Source: JAODBQ01 sp047602055
GTDB lineage: Bacteria > Actinomycetota > Acidimicrobiia > Acidimicrobiales > Ilumatobacteraceae
DNA length: 64,000 nt
Direction: 5' to 3'
Assembly (NCBI GenBank): GCA_047602055.1
Contig: JASGIG010000001.1
Coordinates: 868,001-932,000 of the forward strand
Part shown: one piece after another, positions 40,791 to 50,402 of the stretch
How positions within the stretch are numbered: position 1 is the stretch's first letter
Layout of the letters: each line of letters starts with the position of its first letter
Made by a program: the position numbers and the translations under genes
Notes under the pieces: model-generated
What the model was told of the DNA's origin: nothing
Seen by the model: the letters and a program-made list of their open reading frames with translations, nothing else
Database searches by the model: none

Positions 40791-40945
40791 CACCTGGGTG
40801 CGGGTTGCGCCAGTGTGATGGGACCACTTGTCCGCCAGTGATGGGACCACCCCGGGGGTCCGTCTGTTCGGTGCTGCTTGTGGGTGAGCATCGCCGTTCT
40901 TGTTGGCAGTCCGAGAGGCGGCGTTTGGTGTTCCGGGAGGTTCCT

Positions 40946-42492
40946 ATGTTCGAGGTTCGAGAAGTGCTGCGGTGGTGGTTGGGGGGTGAGGGTCTGCGGG
41001 CGGGTGGCCCGGTTGAGCCGGGTGGACCGCAAGACGGTGCGCCGCTGCGTCGACGCCGCCGTGGAGGCCGGCGTGACCGCCGATGGCGGTGCCGGGCAGC
41101 TGACTGATGAGGTGTTGGGAGCGGTGGTCGAGCGGGTTCGTCCGCACTGCGTTGATGGTCGTCATGGTGAGGTGTGGACGATGCTGGCCGCCCACCGCGA
41201 GCAGATCGCCGGGTGGGTCAAGGCGGACGTGGCGGGGGTGAAGATCTGCGAGCTTCCTTGGCCGTGACGGGGTGGTGGTGCCGGAGCGCACGGTGCAGCG
41301 GTTCGTGGCCACCGAGTTCGGCCCGCGCCGGGGGCAGGGCTCGACGTTGCGTGTCGCTGACGGCGAGCCGGGCGGGGAGTTGCAGATCGCCTTCGCCCGC
41401 TTGGGCCTGTTCCACGATCCTGAGTCGGGCCGCCGGCGGGTGTGTCACGCGTTGATCTTCACGGCGGTGGTGTCGCGGCACATGTTCGTGTGGCTCAGCT
41501 TCACGCAGACGACCGAGACGGTGATCGCCGGGTGCGAGGCGGCGTGGCGGTTCTTCGGCGGGGTGTTCAAGGTGTTGGTGCCGGACAACCTCACGCCGGT
41601 GGTCTCGAAGGCCGACCCGTTGGAGTCGAGGTTCGACGAGGCGTTCGTCGAGTACGCCCAGTCGTGTGGGTTCGTGATCGACCCGGCCCGGGTGCGCACG
41701 CCGACGGACAAGCCACGTGTGGAGCGGATGGTCCAGTTCGTGCGCTCGTCGTTCTGGGCGGGTGAGGCGTTCATCGATCTCACCGGCGCCAACGGCGCGT
41801 CGAGGCGTGGTGCGCCGGGCGGGCCGGCACGCGGGTCCATGGCGCGACGCAGTGCCAGCCCGCCGAGCACTTCCGGGCGGTCGAACTGCCGGTGTTGTTG
41901 CCGGCGCCGAGCGAGCCCTATGACGTGCCGGTCTACGCGGCGTGCAGGGTGTATCGGGATCATCACATCGAGATCGCCAAGGCGCTCTACTCGGTCCCGG
42001 GGAACCTGCTCGGCGCCCGTGTCCAGGTCCGCGCCGACTGCCGGGTGGTGCGGATCACCCATCGCGGGCAGCTGATCAAGGTCCACCCACGCCAACGCCC
42101 CGGGCGGCCGCTCGACAGACCCGGCGGACCTCCCGGCCGAGCGGACCACGTACGCGTTGCGTGACATCGCCCACCTCCAGCGCCTCGCCGCCGGCCACGG
42201 CCCGGCGGTCGGCGCGTATGCGGCGGCGGTGCTCGACACGCCGTTGCCGTGGACGAAGATGCGCCAGGTCTACGCGCTCCTCGGCCTGGTCAAGAAGTGG
42301 GGACCGGACAAGGTCAACACCGCCTGCCAGCGAGCCCTCGACGCCGAGACGGTCAGCGTGGCGTTGATCGGCCGGATGCTCGAGCGAGCTACCGAGAACG
42401 ACCAGCCCGACCAGCCGCCGGCGCCGCCTGTGGCCACCCGGTTCGCCCGCAACCCCGCCGAGTTCACGACCAAGGCTCAGAGGTCGGCATGA
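40946..42492 (+). pseudogene. IstA-like transposase, multiple frameshifts
   Basis: The IS21 transposase is spread over at least five frame segments: MFEVREVLRWWLGGEGLR; VARLSRVDRKTVRRCVDAAV; VVVPERTVQRFVATEFGPR through the DDE core (SFTQTTETVIAGCEAAWRFF, FKVLVPDNLTPVV, RTPTDKPRVERMVQFVRSSF); YDVPVYAACRVYRDHHIEIA; and RDIAHLQRLAAGHGPAVGAY. One break, near 41260, is a single extra C. The DDE residues seem kept. Inactive as it stands. Confidence 0.8.
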
Positions 42493-43210
42493 GCCCTACG
42501 CTGACGGTCACCGCGGAGCTGAAGGTCCTGTTGCGCCGGGTCAAGCTCGGCCGTTGCCTCGACACGCTCCTTGAGCGGTCGACGCTCGCCCACCAGCAGC
42601 AGCTGACGCATCACGAGTTCCTCGAGGTGTTGCTCGCCGACGAGGTCACCCGCCGCGACATCCAGTCCGCCGTGTTGCGCGCCAAGACGGCCGGGCTCGA
42701 CGCGTCGATGACGTTGGACCGTTGGGACGACACGACCAACGTCGCCTACGACCGCACGATCTTCAACGAGTTGTGCTCGTTGCGGTTCGTCGACGCCGGC
42801 AACGACGCCGTCATCTTGGGACCCGTCGGTGTCGGCAAGACGTTCCTCGCGACCGCGCTCGGGCACATCGCCATCCGCCGCGGACACTCCGTCCACTTCG
42901 AACGCGCCGACACCCTGCTCAAGCGATTGAAGGCCAGCCGGCTGGACAACAGCCACGACGCCGAGGTCGCCGGCTCCTGCGCGTCGACGTGCTGATCATC
43001 GATGATCTCGCGCTCCGAGCGATGGACGCCATCGACACCGCCGAGATGCTCGCCCAGATGGCCGACCCGCTCCTCGCCCAATCAGCCATCGACCGGCCCC
43101 ACTCCAGCGCCCACGAACTCGTCATCGACGGTGAGTCCTACCGACGCCGCCAACGACCCGCGATTGACGCCGACGCCACCGCCGAAGCATCATCCCCACG
43201 CCGACGCTGA
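42489..43210 (+). pseudogene. IstB-like helper ATPase, frameshifted with internal deletion
   Basis: Starts ATG overlapping the istA stop. N-terminal domain, Walker A LGPVGVGKTFLATALGH, then a frame change near 42975 into RVDVLIIDDLALRAMDAIDT. The following segment, which should hold the sensor-1 TSN motif, is missing, and the protein resumes at MADPLLAQSAIDRPHSSAHE and runs to YRRRQRP. Same region is lost in the other IstB copy. Confidence 0.75.
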
Positions 43211-43238
43211 CACCCAACCCGGTCCCATCACACTGGCG

Positions 43239-43553
43239 CAAGAGTGGCCCCATCCTGCTGGCGGGCGACACGCGGCTCGATCGAGTTCACCGCCCTCGTC
43301 ACCGTGTTAAGACCGTTCGGCAGCTTCAGCAGACCGGGAAGCGGCCTGTGCGTGGGCAGTGCGACGCGCTGACGGGTGCTGGCGGATCTGAGGTCGATCG
43401 GCGAGGACGGGTCCCTCGTGCAGTCCTCCGAGTTGGGAACGGCCTGACGTGGTCGACCGGATCGTGTGGGCGACTCGTCCCAAGTTCGTCGGGTGCTGTC
43501 GCGTTGCGGCTACGAGGAGGATCGAACGGCGCGCTGATGCGTCAGCGACGACT
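43239..43553. other. Sequence between the IS element and parS site 2
   Basis: 315 bases with no gene. A degenerate end repeat (GGCCCCATCCTGCTGGCGGG, about 43247-43266) suggests a remnant of a second IS end. The remainder is probably the original rsmG-parA spacer. Confidence 0.4.
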
Positions 43554-43567
43554 GTTCCACGTGGAAC
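43554..43567 (+). promoter_or_regulatory. parS-like ParB binding site 2
   Basis: GTTCCACGTGGAAC, the same palindrome as at 39680, extended here to a perfect 16-base palindrome. It lies 41 bases before the parA start. Confidence 0.85.
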
Positions 43568-43607
43568 ATCCGCCAGGCATCGAAGCGACGTCGCTACGCT
43601 GGCGTCG

Positions 43608-44481
43608 ATGGTGAACGATGGACCATCCATCGTCGACCTGTCCGTGCGACCCCCGGAGAATGCAGCACCGATGACCGATGCCGACACCGTGACCCGTCGC
43701 CCACTCCCCCGAGTGCTGGCCGTGGCCAACCAGAAGGGCGGGGTTGGCAAGACGACGACGACGATCAACGTCGGTGCCTGTCTGGCGGAGCTCGGCTATC
43801 GCACGCTCGTCGTCGATCTCGACCCACAGGGCAACGCGTCGACCGGGCTGGGCATCGACAACCGGGGCGTCGAGACGTCGATGTACCACGTGATCATGCA
43901 CGAGGTTCCGCTGGAGAACTGCATCGAGCCGTCGGCGGTCAAGAACCTGTTCGTCGCGCCAGCGAGCCTCGATCTCGCCGGCGCCGAGATCGAGCTCGTG
44001 CCGGCGTTCAGCCGGGAGAATCGCCTCCGCCGCGCCGTGCAGGGTGTTATCGACGACTACGACTACGTGCTCATCGACTGCCCGCCGTCGCTCGGCCTGC
44101 TGACCGTGAACGGGCTCAGCGCCGCCGATGAGGTGCTCGTCCCGATCCAGTGCGAGTACTACGCACTCGAAGGTCTTGGTCAGCTGCTGCGCAACGTCGA
44201 CCTCGTCAAGCGCAACCTCAACCCCCACCTCGAGGTCACGACGATCGTCTGCGTGATGTACGACGCGCTGGACGAAGCTCGCCGAGCAGGTCGTGCGTGA
44301 GGTCCGAGAGCACTTCGGTGACAAGGTCTGTCGCACGGTCATCCCCCGTTCGGTTCGGCTGTCGGAGGCCCCGTCGTTCGGTCAGCCGATCATCACGTTC
44401 GATCCGGGCTCGCGTGGGGCGACCGCATATCGCAACGTGGCAAAGGAGATCAGTGGTGGCGCGCTTGAGCGGACTTGGTAA
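43608..44481 (+). CDS. parA: Chromosome partitioning ATPase ParA (one frameshift)
   Basis: About 290 residues. Deviant Walker A NQKGGVGKTTTTINVG, LVVDLDPQGNASTGLG and VLIDCPPSLGLLT. The frame breaks near 44272: removing one G from CTGG changes DALDEARR... to DALTKLAEQVVREVREHF and joins the C-terminus RSVRLSEAPSFGQPI. TACGCT lies seven bases before ATG 43608, which suggests a leaderless start; an ATG at 43671 is the alternative. ParA moves ParB-parS complexes. Confidence 0.9.
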
Positions 44482-45394
44482 GGGCCTCGGGGCGCTGATC
44501 CCCGCCGACGCGGCGGCGGGTGGCGCGGGTGACGTTGCTCGCCTGGAGGAGCTGCCCGTCGGCAGCATCTTGCCCAACCCGCATCAACCACGTGTCCACT
44601 TCGACGAAGAGACACTCGCCGAGCTGTCGGCGTCGATCCGCGAGCTCGGCGTCCTCCAACCGGTGCTGGTCCGCCCGCTCGACGACGGGACCTACCAGCT
44701 CGTCGCCGGTGAGCGCCGCTGGCGGGCGGCTCGGCGTGCCGGGTTGCAGCTGATCCCGGCGATCGTGCGTACGGCCGACGACCTGGCCACGGTCGAGCGA
44801 GCCCTGGTCGAGAACCTCCATCGTCAGGATCTCACGCCGCTGGAGGAGGCCGCCGCGTTCCAGCAGCTCGCCGAGGACTTCGGCCTGACCCACGAGCAGA
44901 TCGCCAGTCGGGTCGGCAAGAGCCGCTCGGCGATCACCAACACCCTCAGGCTGATGTCCCTGCCCGCCGCAGTCCAGCATCTGCTCGCAGACGGGCGCCT
45001 GTCCGCCGGCCATGCCAAGGCGCTGCTCGGCTGTCCGGATCGCTCGTTGCAGGAGCAGCTGGCCAAGGCCTGCGCCGCCGAGAACTGGTCGGTGCGGATG
45101 ATGGAAGAGGCGGTGCGCACCGGGGGGATGCCGGTCACCCCGGTGTCGGCGCCTGAACCGGCGGAGTCGGCGAGCGAACCCTCAAGCGGCGCCGGCGACC
45201 GCGCCCCGGCACCGACGCGCCTGCGTCCGCCGGGGATCCTGGAGCTGGAACGTCTGCTCGAAGAACGTCTGTCGACCCGTGTCTCGATCAACGGTGGCGA
45301 GCGCCGCGGGACCGTCGTCATCGACTTCGCGGGGCTCGACGACCTCGAACGGATCTATCACCTGATCGACGAACGGCCGCCACAGGCCGATTGA
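44456..45394 (+). CDS. parB: Chromosome partitioning protein ParB
   Basis: 312 residues from a GTG with AAGGAG upstream, overlapping parA by 26 bases. Starts RLSGLGKGLGALIP; ParB/Srx CTPase motif VAGERRWRAARRAG and ENLHRQDLTPLEEA; HTH LTHEQIASRVGKSRSAITN; C-terminal dimer domain. Binds the parS sites at 39680 and 43554. Confidence 0.95.
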   Translation: MARLSGLGKGLGALIPADAAAGGAGDVARLEELPVGSILPNPHQPRVHFDEETLAELSASIRELGVLQPVLVRPLDDGTYQLVAGERRWRAARRAGLQLIPAIVRTADDLATVERALVENLHRQDLTPLEEAAAFQQLAEDFGLTHEQIASRVGKSRSAITNTLRLMSLPAAVQHLLADGRLSAGHAKALLGCPDRSLQEQLAKACAAENWSVRMMEEAVRTGGMPVTPVSAPEPAESASEPSSGAGDRAPAPTRLRPPGILELERLLEERLSTRVSINGGERRGTVVIDFAGLDDLERIYHLIDERPPQAD

Positions 45395-45430
45395 GCCCGT
45401 TTGGCAGGCGCGCGAACCTCAACGTGAGGG

Positions 45431-45513
45431 TGTGGACAACCGGCGGAATCTGAGCCTGACGCGGCACTGCGGCTTCACAGTTACGCACATTGAGTGGACA
45501 AGACTGTGGATAA
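45431..45513 (-). promoter_or_regulatory. DnaA-box cluster between parB and the amidase gene
   Basis: Perfect reverse-strand boxes TGTGGACAA at 45431-45439 and TGTGGATAA at 45505-45513, plus a one-mismatch box at 45493-45501, in a 138-base gap between convergent genes. No gene starts here, so a promoter role is unlikely; titration of DnaA or an auxiliary origin element is possible. Confidence 0.65.
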
Positions 45514-45532
45514 CCGCCGCTGGCACTGTGGG

Positions 45533-46501
45533 TCAGATGTCGCGTGCCAGCCAGGCGTCGATCGCCCTGACGACGGTCGACGCCTCCAGTGCAGCGTGAT
45601 CGCTGGCTGTCCGGGCTGGCCCGAGGACCACGAGCACTGCCGGCATCTTCGTCTCACGCAGGACCGGGAGGCGCACACCGGTGACCTCTGGCTGGGCGAT
45701 GTCGAGCTGCCAGCGCTCGGCGCGCAGCGCCCGCTCCAGTCGCTCGGCGAGCGAACGCCCTTCGACGGACTCGAATGCCGGCACCCGGTAGTAGTGCACG
45801 ACGACCTGGGCCTCGGCGGCCAGTTCGAACCCCAGGTAGACGTCGGCGCCGAACTCGTTGGCGATCAGCGCCTGGCGGACCGGATCCGGTTCGTCGAGTG
45901 CGACGACGGTCGCTCCCTCGGCTCGCAATGCCCGCACGAGATGTCTCGTCAGGGCGCTGAGCCCGCCGAAGTGCCCGACTGCCACCCGACAGTCCCCGAT
46001 CCGGCGGAGCCCGCGCAGGTGCTCGCGCTCACGCAACACGGCGATGCCGGGACCGGACCCGGTCTGTGAGCTGACCCGGCGGATCGACTGCGCCGTCGCC
46101 GGCCCGCACACGCCGTCGACGACCAGCCCGCTGTCGGACTGGAATGCCTCGACGGCACGCACGGTCTGCGGACCGAAGATCCCGTCCACACGACCGGGGT
46201 CGAACCCGAGCCGGGCGAGCCGAGCCTGCAGCTCGGCGACGTCGTCACCGCGCAGATGCGGCGAGGTGACGAGCAGCGGGCGGGTGCCGAACGTCCACGA
46301 CGACTCGACCAGCGACGCCCAGGTCACCTCGTCGCAGCGGCCGTCGATGCGCAGACCACGGTCGCGCTGGAACTCGCAGACGGCGCGTTCGGTTCCGACG
46401 GCGAACTCACCCGGTTCCGTGCCGACATCGTTGAAGAACCCTGCGGCACTCAACCTGCGCTGCAGGTCTCGGACTGCCTCGCCGCGTTGGCCGCGGATCA
46501 G
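45533..46501 (-). CDS. CwlM-like peptidoglycan-binding amidase homologue
   Basis: About 322 residues if the complete first domain is counted. Two PG_binding_1 repeats (RGQRGEAVRDLQRRLSAAGF; RGDDVAELQARLARLGFDPG ... GIFGPQTVRAVEAFQ) precede an amidase_3-like domain (IGDCRVAVGHFGG ... FGADVYLGFELA). Zinc ligands of active amidases are not obvious, as in mycobacterial CwlM, a regulator of MurA. In mycobacteria cwlM also lies between trxA/trxC and parB. No ATG/GTG/TTG precedes repeat 1: the frame reaches a CTG at 46501 overlapping the trxA stop; TTG at 46453 would cut repeat 1. Confidence 0.8.
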   Translation of the reverse strand: MIRGQRGEAVRDLQRRLSAAGFFNDVGTEPGEFAVGTERAVCEFQRDRGLRIDGRCDEVTWASLVESSWTFGTRPLLVTSPHLRGDDVAELQARLARLGFDPGRVDGIFGPQTVRAVEAFQSDSGLVVDGVCGPATAQSIRRVSSQTGSGPGIAVLREREHLRGLRRIGDCRVAVGHFGGLSALTRHLVRALRAEGATVVALDEPDPVRQALIANEFGADVYLGFELAAEAQVVVHYYRVPAFESVEGRSLAERLERALRAERWQLDIAQPEVTGVRLPVLRETKMPAVLVVLGPARTASDHAALEASTVVRAIDAWLARDI

Positions 46502-46839
46502 GGGGAGACGCGGGGAAGGAATTCGCCGAGCTCCTGCAACAGTTGCGACTTGCCCTTGGCACCGACGAGACGCTTGACCACCTGGCCCTTGTCGAAGACG
46601 ATGAGCGTCGGGATGCTCATCACGCTGAACTGCTGGGCGACCTCAGGGTTCTGGTCGACGTTGAGCTTGGCGACTTTGAGGTGCGCGGCCTGCTCGGTGG
46701 CGATCTCGCCGAGGATCGGAGCGATCATCTTGCACGGTCCGCACCACTCGGCCCAGAAGTCGACGACGACCGGCAGCTCGGAGCCGGCGACGGTCTCGTC
46801 GAACGTGGAGGTGGTGAGGTTGACGATGCCGTCGGCCAT
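46498..46839 (-). CDS. trxA: Thioredoxin
   Basis: 113 residues. Active site FWAEWCGPCKMIAP and cis-Pro SIPTLIVF. Reduced by the TrxB encoded upstream. Follows trxB at 75 bases. Confidence 0.95.
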   Translation of the reverse strand: MADGIVNLTTSTFDETVAGSELPVVVDFWAEWCGPCKMIAPILGEIATEQAAHLKVAKLNVDQNPEVAQQFSVMSIPTLIVFDKGQVVKRLVGAKGKSQLLQELGEFLPRVSP

Positions 46840-46914
46840 GGCGGATCCTGCTTTCGTTGGAAGCTTCGATGTTACCGACGGTCAACCACTGGGCCGGTGG
46901 CCTTGTTCCGCTCG

Positions 46915-47869
46915 TCAGTGCGCGGTGGCCTCGAGCCAGCGCTCGCAGTCGATCGCGGCCATGCAGCCCGACCCGGCGGCCGTGATCGCCTGGCGATACG
47001 TGTGATCCTGCACGTCGCCGCAGGCGAACACGCCGTCGATGTTCGTCCAGCTCGAACCCGGCTTGGTGATGAGGTAGCCCTGGTCGTCCATGTCGAGCAC
47101 GTCCTTGAACAGATCGGTGTTCGGCCGGTGGCCGATGGCGACGAACACGCCGGTGACCGGCAGCGTCGTCTCGGCGCCGGTGTCGACGTCGCGGACGACG
47201 GCGCCCTCGAGCTGCTCGACGCCGAGCAGCTCGACGACGGTGTGGTTCCAGAGCATCTCGATCTTCGGGTTGGAGAACGCTCGCTCCTGCATGATCTTCG
47301 AGGCGCGGCAGGCTGTCTCGGCGGTGCACCAGGGTGACCTTCGAGGCGAACTTGGTGAGGAACGTCGCCTCCTCGACGGCAGAGTCACCACCGCCGACGA
47401 CGAGGATCTCCTGGCCGCGGAAGAAGAAGCCGTCACACGTGGCACACGTCGACAGCCCGTGGCCGAGTAGCTGGCTCTCCGCTTCGAGGCCGAGCATCAG
47501 GCTCTGCGCCCCGGTGGAGACGATGACCGCGTCGGCGGTGAACGCCCGGTCGCGCACCCACAGCCGGAACGGGCGTTCGCTGAGGTCGACGGCGGTGACC
47601 TTCTCGGTGAGGAACGTCGCCCCGAAGCGCTCGGCCTGCTCGCGGAAGCGCATCATCAGCTCGGGGCCCATGATCCCCTCCGGGAAGCCGGGGAAGTTCT
47701 CGACCTCGGTCGTCAGCATCAGCTGACCGCCCGGCTGGTCGCTCGTGCTGCTCGGCTCGCCCTCGATGACGAGCGGGGCGAGGCTGGCTCGCGCCGTGTA
47801 GATCGCTGCGGTCAGGCCGGCCGGCCCCGAGCCGACGATGACCACGTGATGGTGTGCCGGTTCGGTCAT
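46915..47869 (-). CDS. trxB: Thioredoxin reductase (one frameshift)
   Basis: About 317 residues. FAD motif VVIVGSGPAGLTAAIYTARA, redox CATCDG, NADPH motif VVGGGDSAVEEATFL and C-terminal GVFACGDVQDHTYRQA. The frame breaks near 47308; removing one C from CTGCCGCGCC gives HRRDSLRASKIMQERAF and a continuous normal protein. Reduces TrxA with NADPH. Confidence 0.92.
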
Positions 47870-48201
47870 GCCGGGGCTACCTGCGGACTGTGGCGCTTGT
47901 GCATGCAGATCGCGCCGGCGAGAGCGAGGATCAGGCTCATCACCACGTAGGAGGCCCACACGGCACGCTCGCGACTACGCAGTAGGTACTGGAGAAGATC
48001 CTGTAGCAAGCGGGTGCCGACGACGATCGCCATGACCAGCACGGCGATGGCGACGACGGCGATGAGCAGGCCGAACACGACGGCGCGGAGCACGACGACG
48101 ACCCGATCGGTGAACGTCTCGCGGACGGTGCCGACGACGCGCTCGATCGAGTCGGCGACGTCAGCGGCCCAGTTGGGGTCGGTGACCGGGTTGCCTGGCA
48201 T
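47866..48201 (-). CDS. Small membrane protein coupled to trxB
   Basis: 111 residues with two membrane helices (LRAVVFGLLIAVVAIAVLVM and AVWASYVVMSLILALAGAIC) joined by a short basic loop. ATGA overlap with trxB. No recognised family; occurs as a trxB neighbour, so it may be co-regulated with the oxidative-stress genes. Confidence 0.65.
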   Translation of the reverse strand: MPGNPVTDPNWAADVADSIERVVGTVRETFTDRVVVVLRAVVFGLLIAVVAIAVLVMAIVVGTRLLQDLLQYLLRSRERAVWASYVVMSLILALAGAICMHKRHSPQVAPA

Positions 48202-48280
48202 GCGTCGAGCCTAATGGGCGTGGCGCAGGCGGTCGCCGACCGCGTGCCCGCCAGTCGGCGCGGGGCGGGCAGCCGCCCGG

Positions 48281-48916
48281 TCAGGTCAGGGACAGGGCCA
48301 GGCTGACGATCGCGGCGTGGTAGGTGACCATCACGGCGAGGGGCTGCCAGCGACCTTCGCGGACGAACGCACCCCAGCCGATCAGCGAGTCGCTGAGGAC
48401 GAACAGGGCGGTGCCGGTGAGAACGAAACCACGTCCGGTCGCCCAGCCGAACGCGGCCATCGTCAAGATCACGACGAGGTAGAGGGCAACGGGTCCGGTG
48501 AGCTGTGGCTCACGGGTGCGGGCATGGAGGAGGACGATCTTGCCGACGGTGGCGGCGACGAGCGCGCCGACGATCACGGCGATGCCGGCCAGCGTGCGGT
48601 GGTCCAGGCCGTAGCGGACGAACAGCACGACGAACGCGACGTGGGCAAATGCGAACGCACCGAGGCCGACGACGAACAGCGACGGCGGGCCCATCAGCGC
48701 GACGTCGCCGAGCAGGCAGAGGCTCAGCGCAACGGCTGCCGTCACGACCTGGACGTGCGGCGCGTCGGCGGTGAGGGCGAGGACGATGACGAGCACGGTC
48801 GTCAGCGGCTTGCTGACCAGCTCGACGGGTCCCGTCAAGCGGCGCTCGCCGGGCAGCCGAGACCACCAGTTGGCAGCGGCGGTGAGGACGATCAGGCAGA
48901 GCAGGGCGGCACGCAC
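48281..48916 (-). CDS. YhhN/TMEM86-family membrane protein (lysoplasmalogenase type)
   Basis: 211 residues with about eight membrane helices. Family hallmarks: ELVSKPLTTVLVI near the N-terminus, LCLLGDVALM in the middle and LFVLSDSLIGWGAF near the C-terminus. Characterised members hydrolyse lysoplasmalogens; the bacterial substrate is uncertain. Confidence 0.8.
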   Translation of the reverse strand: MRAALLCLIVLTAAANWWSRLPGERRLTGPVELVSKPLTTVLVIVLALTADAPHVQVVTAAVALSLCLLGDVALMGPPSLFVVGLGAFAFAHVAFVVLFVRYGLDHRTLAGIAVIVGALVAATVGKIVLLHARTREPQLTGPVALYLVVILTMAAFGWATGRGFVLTGTALFVLSDSLIGWGAFVREGRWQPLAVMVTYHAAIVSLALSLT

Positions 48917-48928
48917 GGTGCGCCGACG

Positions 48929-49792
48929 CTAGGACGGATCGGGGACCTCGGCGAGGATCGTGCAGTCGGCGGTCGCCTTGGCTCGCCGGACGTGGGCCGG
49001 CGCGTCGAGCGTCGCGATCGTGGTCGTGCCACGGTAGGTGATCACGGCGAGCAGCGTCTCGTCGGGATCGACGCAACTCGGGGTGCTGGCACCAGGCGAC
49101 GTGCCAGCCGACGTCGACGCCGATGCGGTCGTCGTCGACGAGGCACCCGCCGTGGTCCGCTCGGCGACGGGGAGGTCGAGCAGTTGCTCGGGATCGTCGA
49201 TGGCGACGGGCGGCGCGCCGGTCGTGTCCTGTCGCGGTGCCGTCGCCGCGCCGCCCGTCGTGATCGCCGTCCCCACGGTCGCCGTCGGCGCGACCGGCGC
49301 GGCTGCTTCGGCGCTGCCTGCGGCACCGGCCGCGGTCGCCGCCTCCGACTGGCCGAAGCCGGCAGCGATCGTGGTCGCCGAGGCCTTCGACGTCGCGCCT
49401 GAGCCCTCGTCACTCGAACGGTCGGTGACAGCCACGCCGACCAGCACGGCGACGACCGCGGCGGCCGCAGCCCTGCCGAGCCACCGACGGGTCCGACGGC
49501 CATGCGCGGAGAGTGACAAGACGGTGGCGTCACCAGCATCACCCGCCACCAGACGCGTTTGTATATCACTTTGCGCGCGATCGAGCGCGGCGGCGATCGC
49601 AGCAGTGCGGACGGTCTCCGCCACCAGGAATGGCGCGGCGAGCGCCGTCCGCACGCCACCGAGCCGGGCGACCAGGTCGAGGAGGTGCGGGTCGCCTTCC
49701 ACGGTGGCGCGCTCGTTGGCGTCCACGTCGCCGTCGACGTAGGCGCTGGCCAGCGCCCAGTCGGCGTCGGGATCGCGGTGATGCTCGCTCAT
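48929..49792 (-). CDS. Anti-sigma factor (membrane)
   Basis: 287 residues. N-terminal acidic helical anti-sigma domain (WALASAYVDGDVDANERATV), one membrane helix (LGRAAAAAVVAVLVGVAV, about residue 110) and an extracytoplasmic Ala/Thr-rich domain ending with a beta segment. Its ATG overlaps the sigma-factor stop, the usual pairing. Likely holds the sigma factor at the membrane. Confidence 0.75.
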   Translation of the reverse strand: MSEHHRDPDADWALASAYVDGDVDANERATVEGDPHLLDLVARLGGVRTALAAPFLVAETVRTAAIAAALDRAQSDIQTRLVAGDAGDATVLSLSAHGRRTRRWLGRAAAAAVVAVLVGVAVTDRSSDEGSGATSKASATTIAAGFGQSEAATAAGAAGSAEAAAPVAPTATVGTAITTGGAATAPRQDTTGAPPVAIDDPEQLLDLPVAERTTAGASSTTTASASTSAGTSPGASTPSCVDPDETLLAVITYRGTTTIATLDAPAHVRRAKATADCTILAEVPDPS

Positions 49793-50394
49793 GGCCGCTC
49801 ACTTGGACGGTCGGCGGCACCGCCGCGGTTCCCGCCGAGGATCGTGGCCAGGGCGGCGCGGCCGCGGGCGATGCGGCTCTTGACGGTGCCGATCGGGACG
49901 TCGAGCACCTGGGCGATCTCGGCGTAGTCGAGATCGCCGACGTCGCGCAGCACGACGGGGACGCGGAACTCCTCGGCCAGACCGGCCAGCGCGGCGTCGA
50001 GCACCTCGCGCTCGCCGATCGCGTCGAGCCGCTGCGTCGTCGTGTGGTCGACGGGCTCGGCGGCGTGCTCGTCGGTCGGCACCGTGGACACGGGGCGTCG
50101 TCGCCGGCGGCGGAGCTCGTCGAGGCTGGCGTTCGTCGCGATCCGGTACGTCCACGTGCCGAAGCTCGCCCGCCCGTCGAACTTGGCGACGTTGCGCACG
50201 ATCGCGATCATCGCCTCCTGTGCCGCATCGGCGGCGTCGGCGTCCTGGCCGGTGATCCGTCGGCACACGGCGTAGATGCGGTCGTAGTGCCGGTGCAGCA
50301 GGCGCTCCAAGGCCTGGTGGTCGCCGCGCTGCGCAGCCCTCACCAGTGCGGCCTCGTCGAGGGGGCCGTCGGTTCGGCCTTGGGGGTCCACCAT
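49789..50394 (-). CDS. ECF RNA polymerase sigma factor (SigM-like position)
   Basis: 201 residues. Sigma-70 region 2 (HYDRIYAVCRRITGQDADAADAAQEAMIAI, WTYRIATNASLDELRRRRRR) and region 4 (EFRVPVVLRDVGDLDYAEIAQVL, GTVKSRIARGRAAL). In mycobacteria sigM and its anti-sigma gene lie at the same place, between mviN and trxB. Confidence 0.9.
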   Translation of the reverse strand: MVDPQGRTDGPLDEAALVRAAQRGDHQALERLLHRHYDRIYAVCRRITGQDADAADAAQEAMIAIVRNVAKFDGRASFGTWTYRIATNASLDELRRRRRRPVSTVPTDEHAAEPVDHTTTQRLDAIGEREVLDAALAGLAEEFRVPVVLRDVGDLDYAEIAQVLDVPIGTVKSRIARGRAALATILGGNRGGAADRPSERP

Positions 50395-50402
50395 GCGTGC
50401 GG

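Larger units (their letters stand above)
40808..43238 (+). mobile_element. IS21-family insertion element, decayed
   Basis: About 2.4 kb bounded by an 18-base perfect inverted repeat: CGCCAGTGTGATGGGACC at 40808-40825 and its reverse complement at 43221-43238. Related copies at 40774-40793 and 40833-40850 match the multiple terminal repeats of IS21 elements. Contains istA and istB in order, both frame-damaged. Confidence 0.8.

Noticed and set aside
43608..44481. Programmed ribosomal frameshift in parA
   Set aside because: No slippery heptamer or downstream structure is evident, and many unrelated genes carry the same kind of one-base shift.
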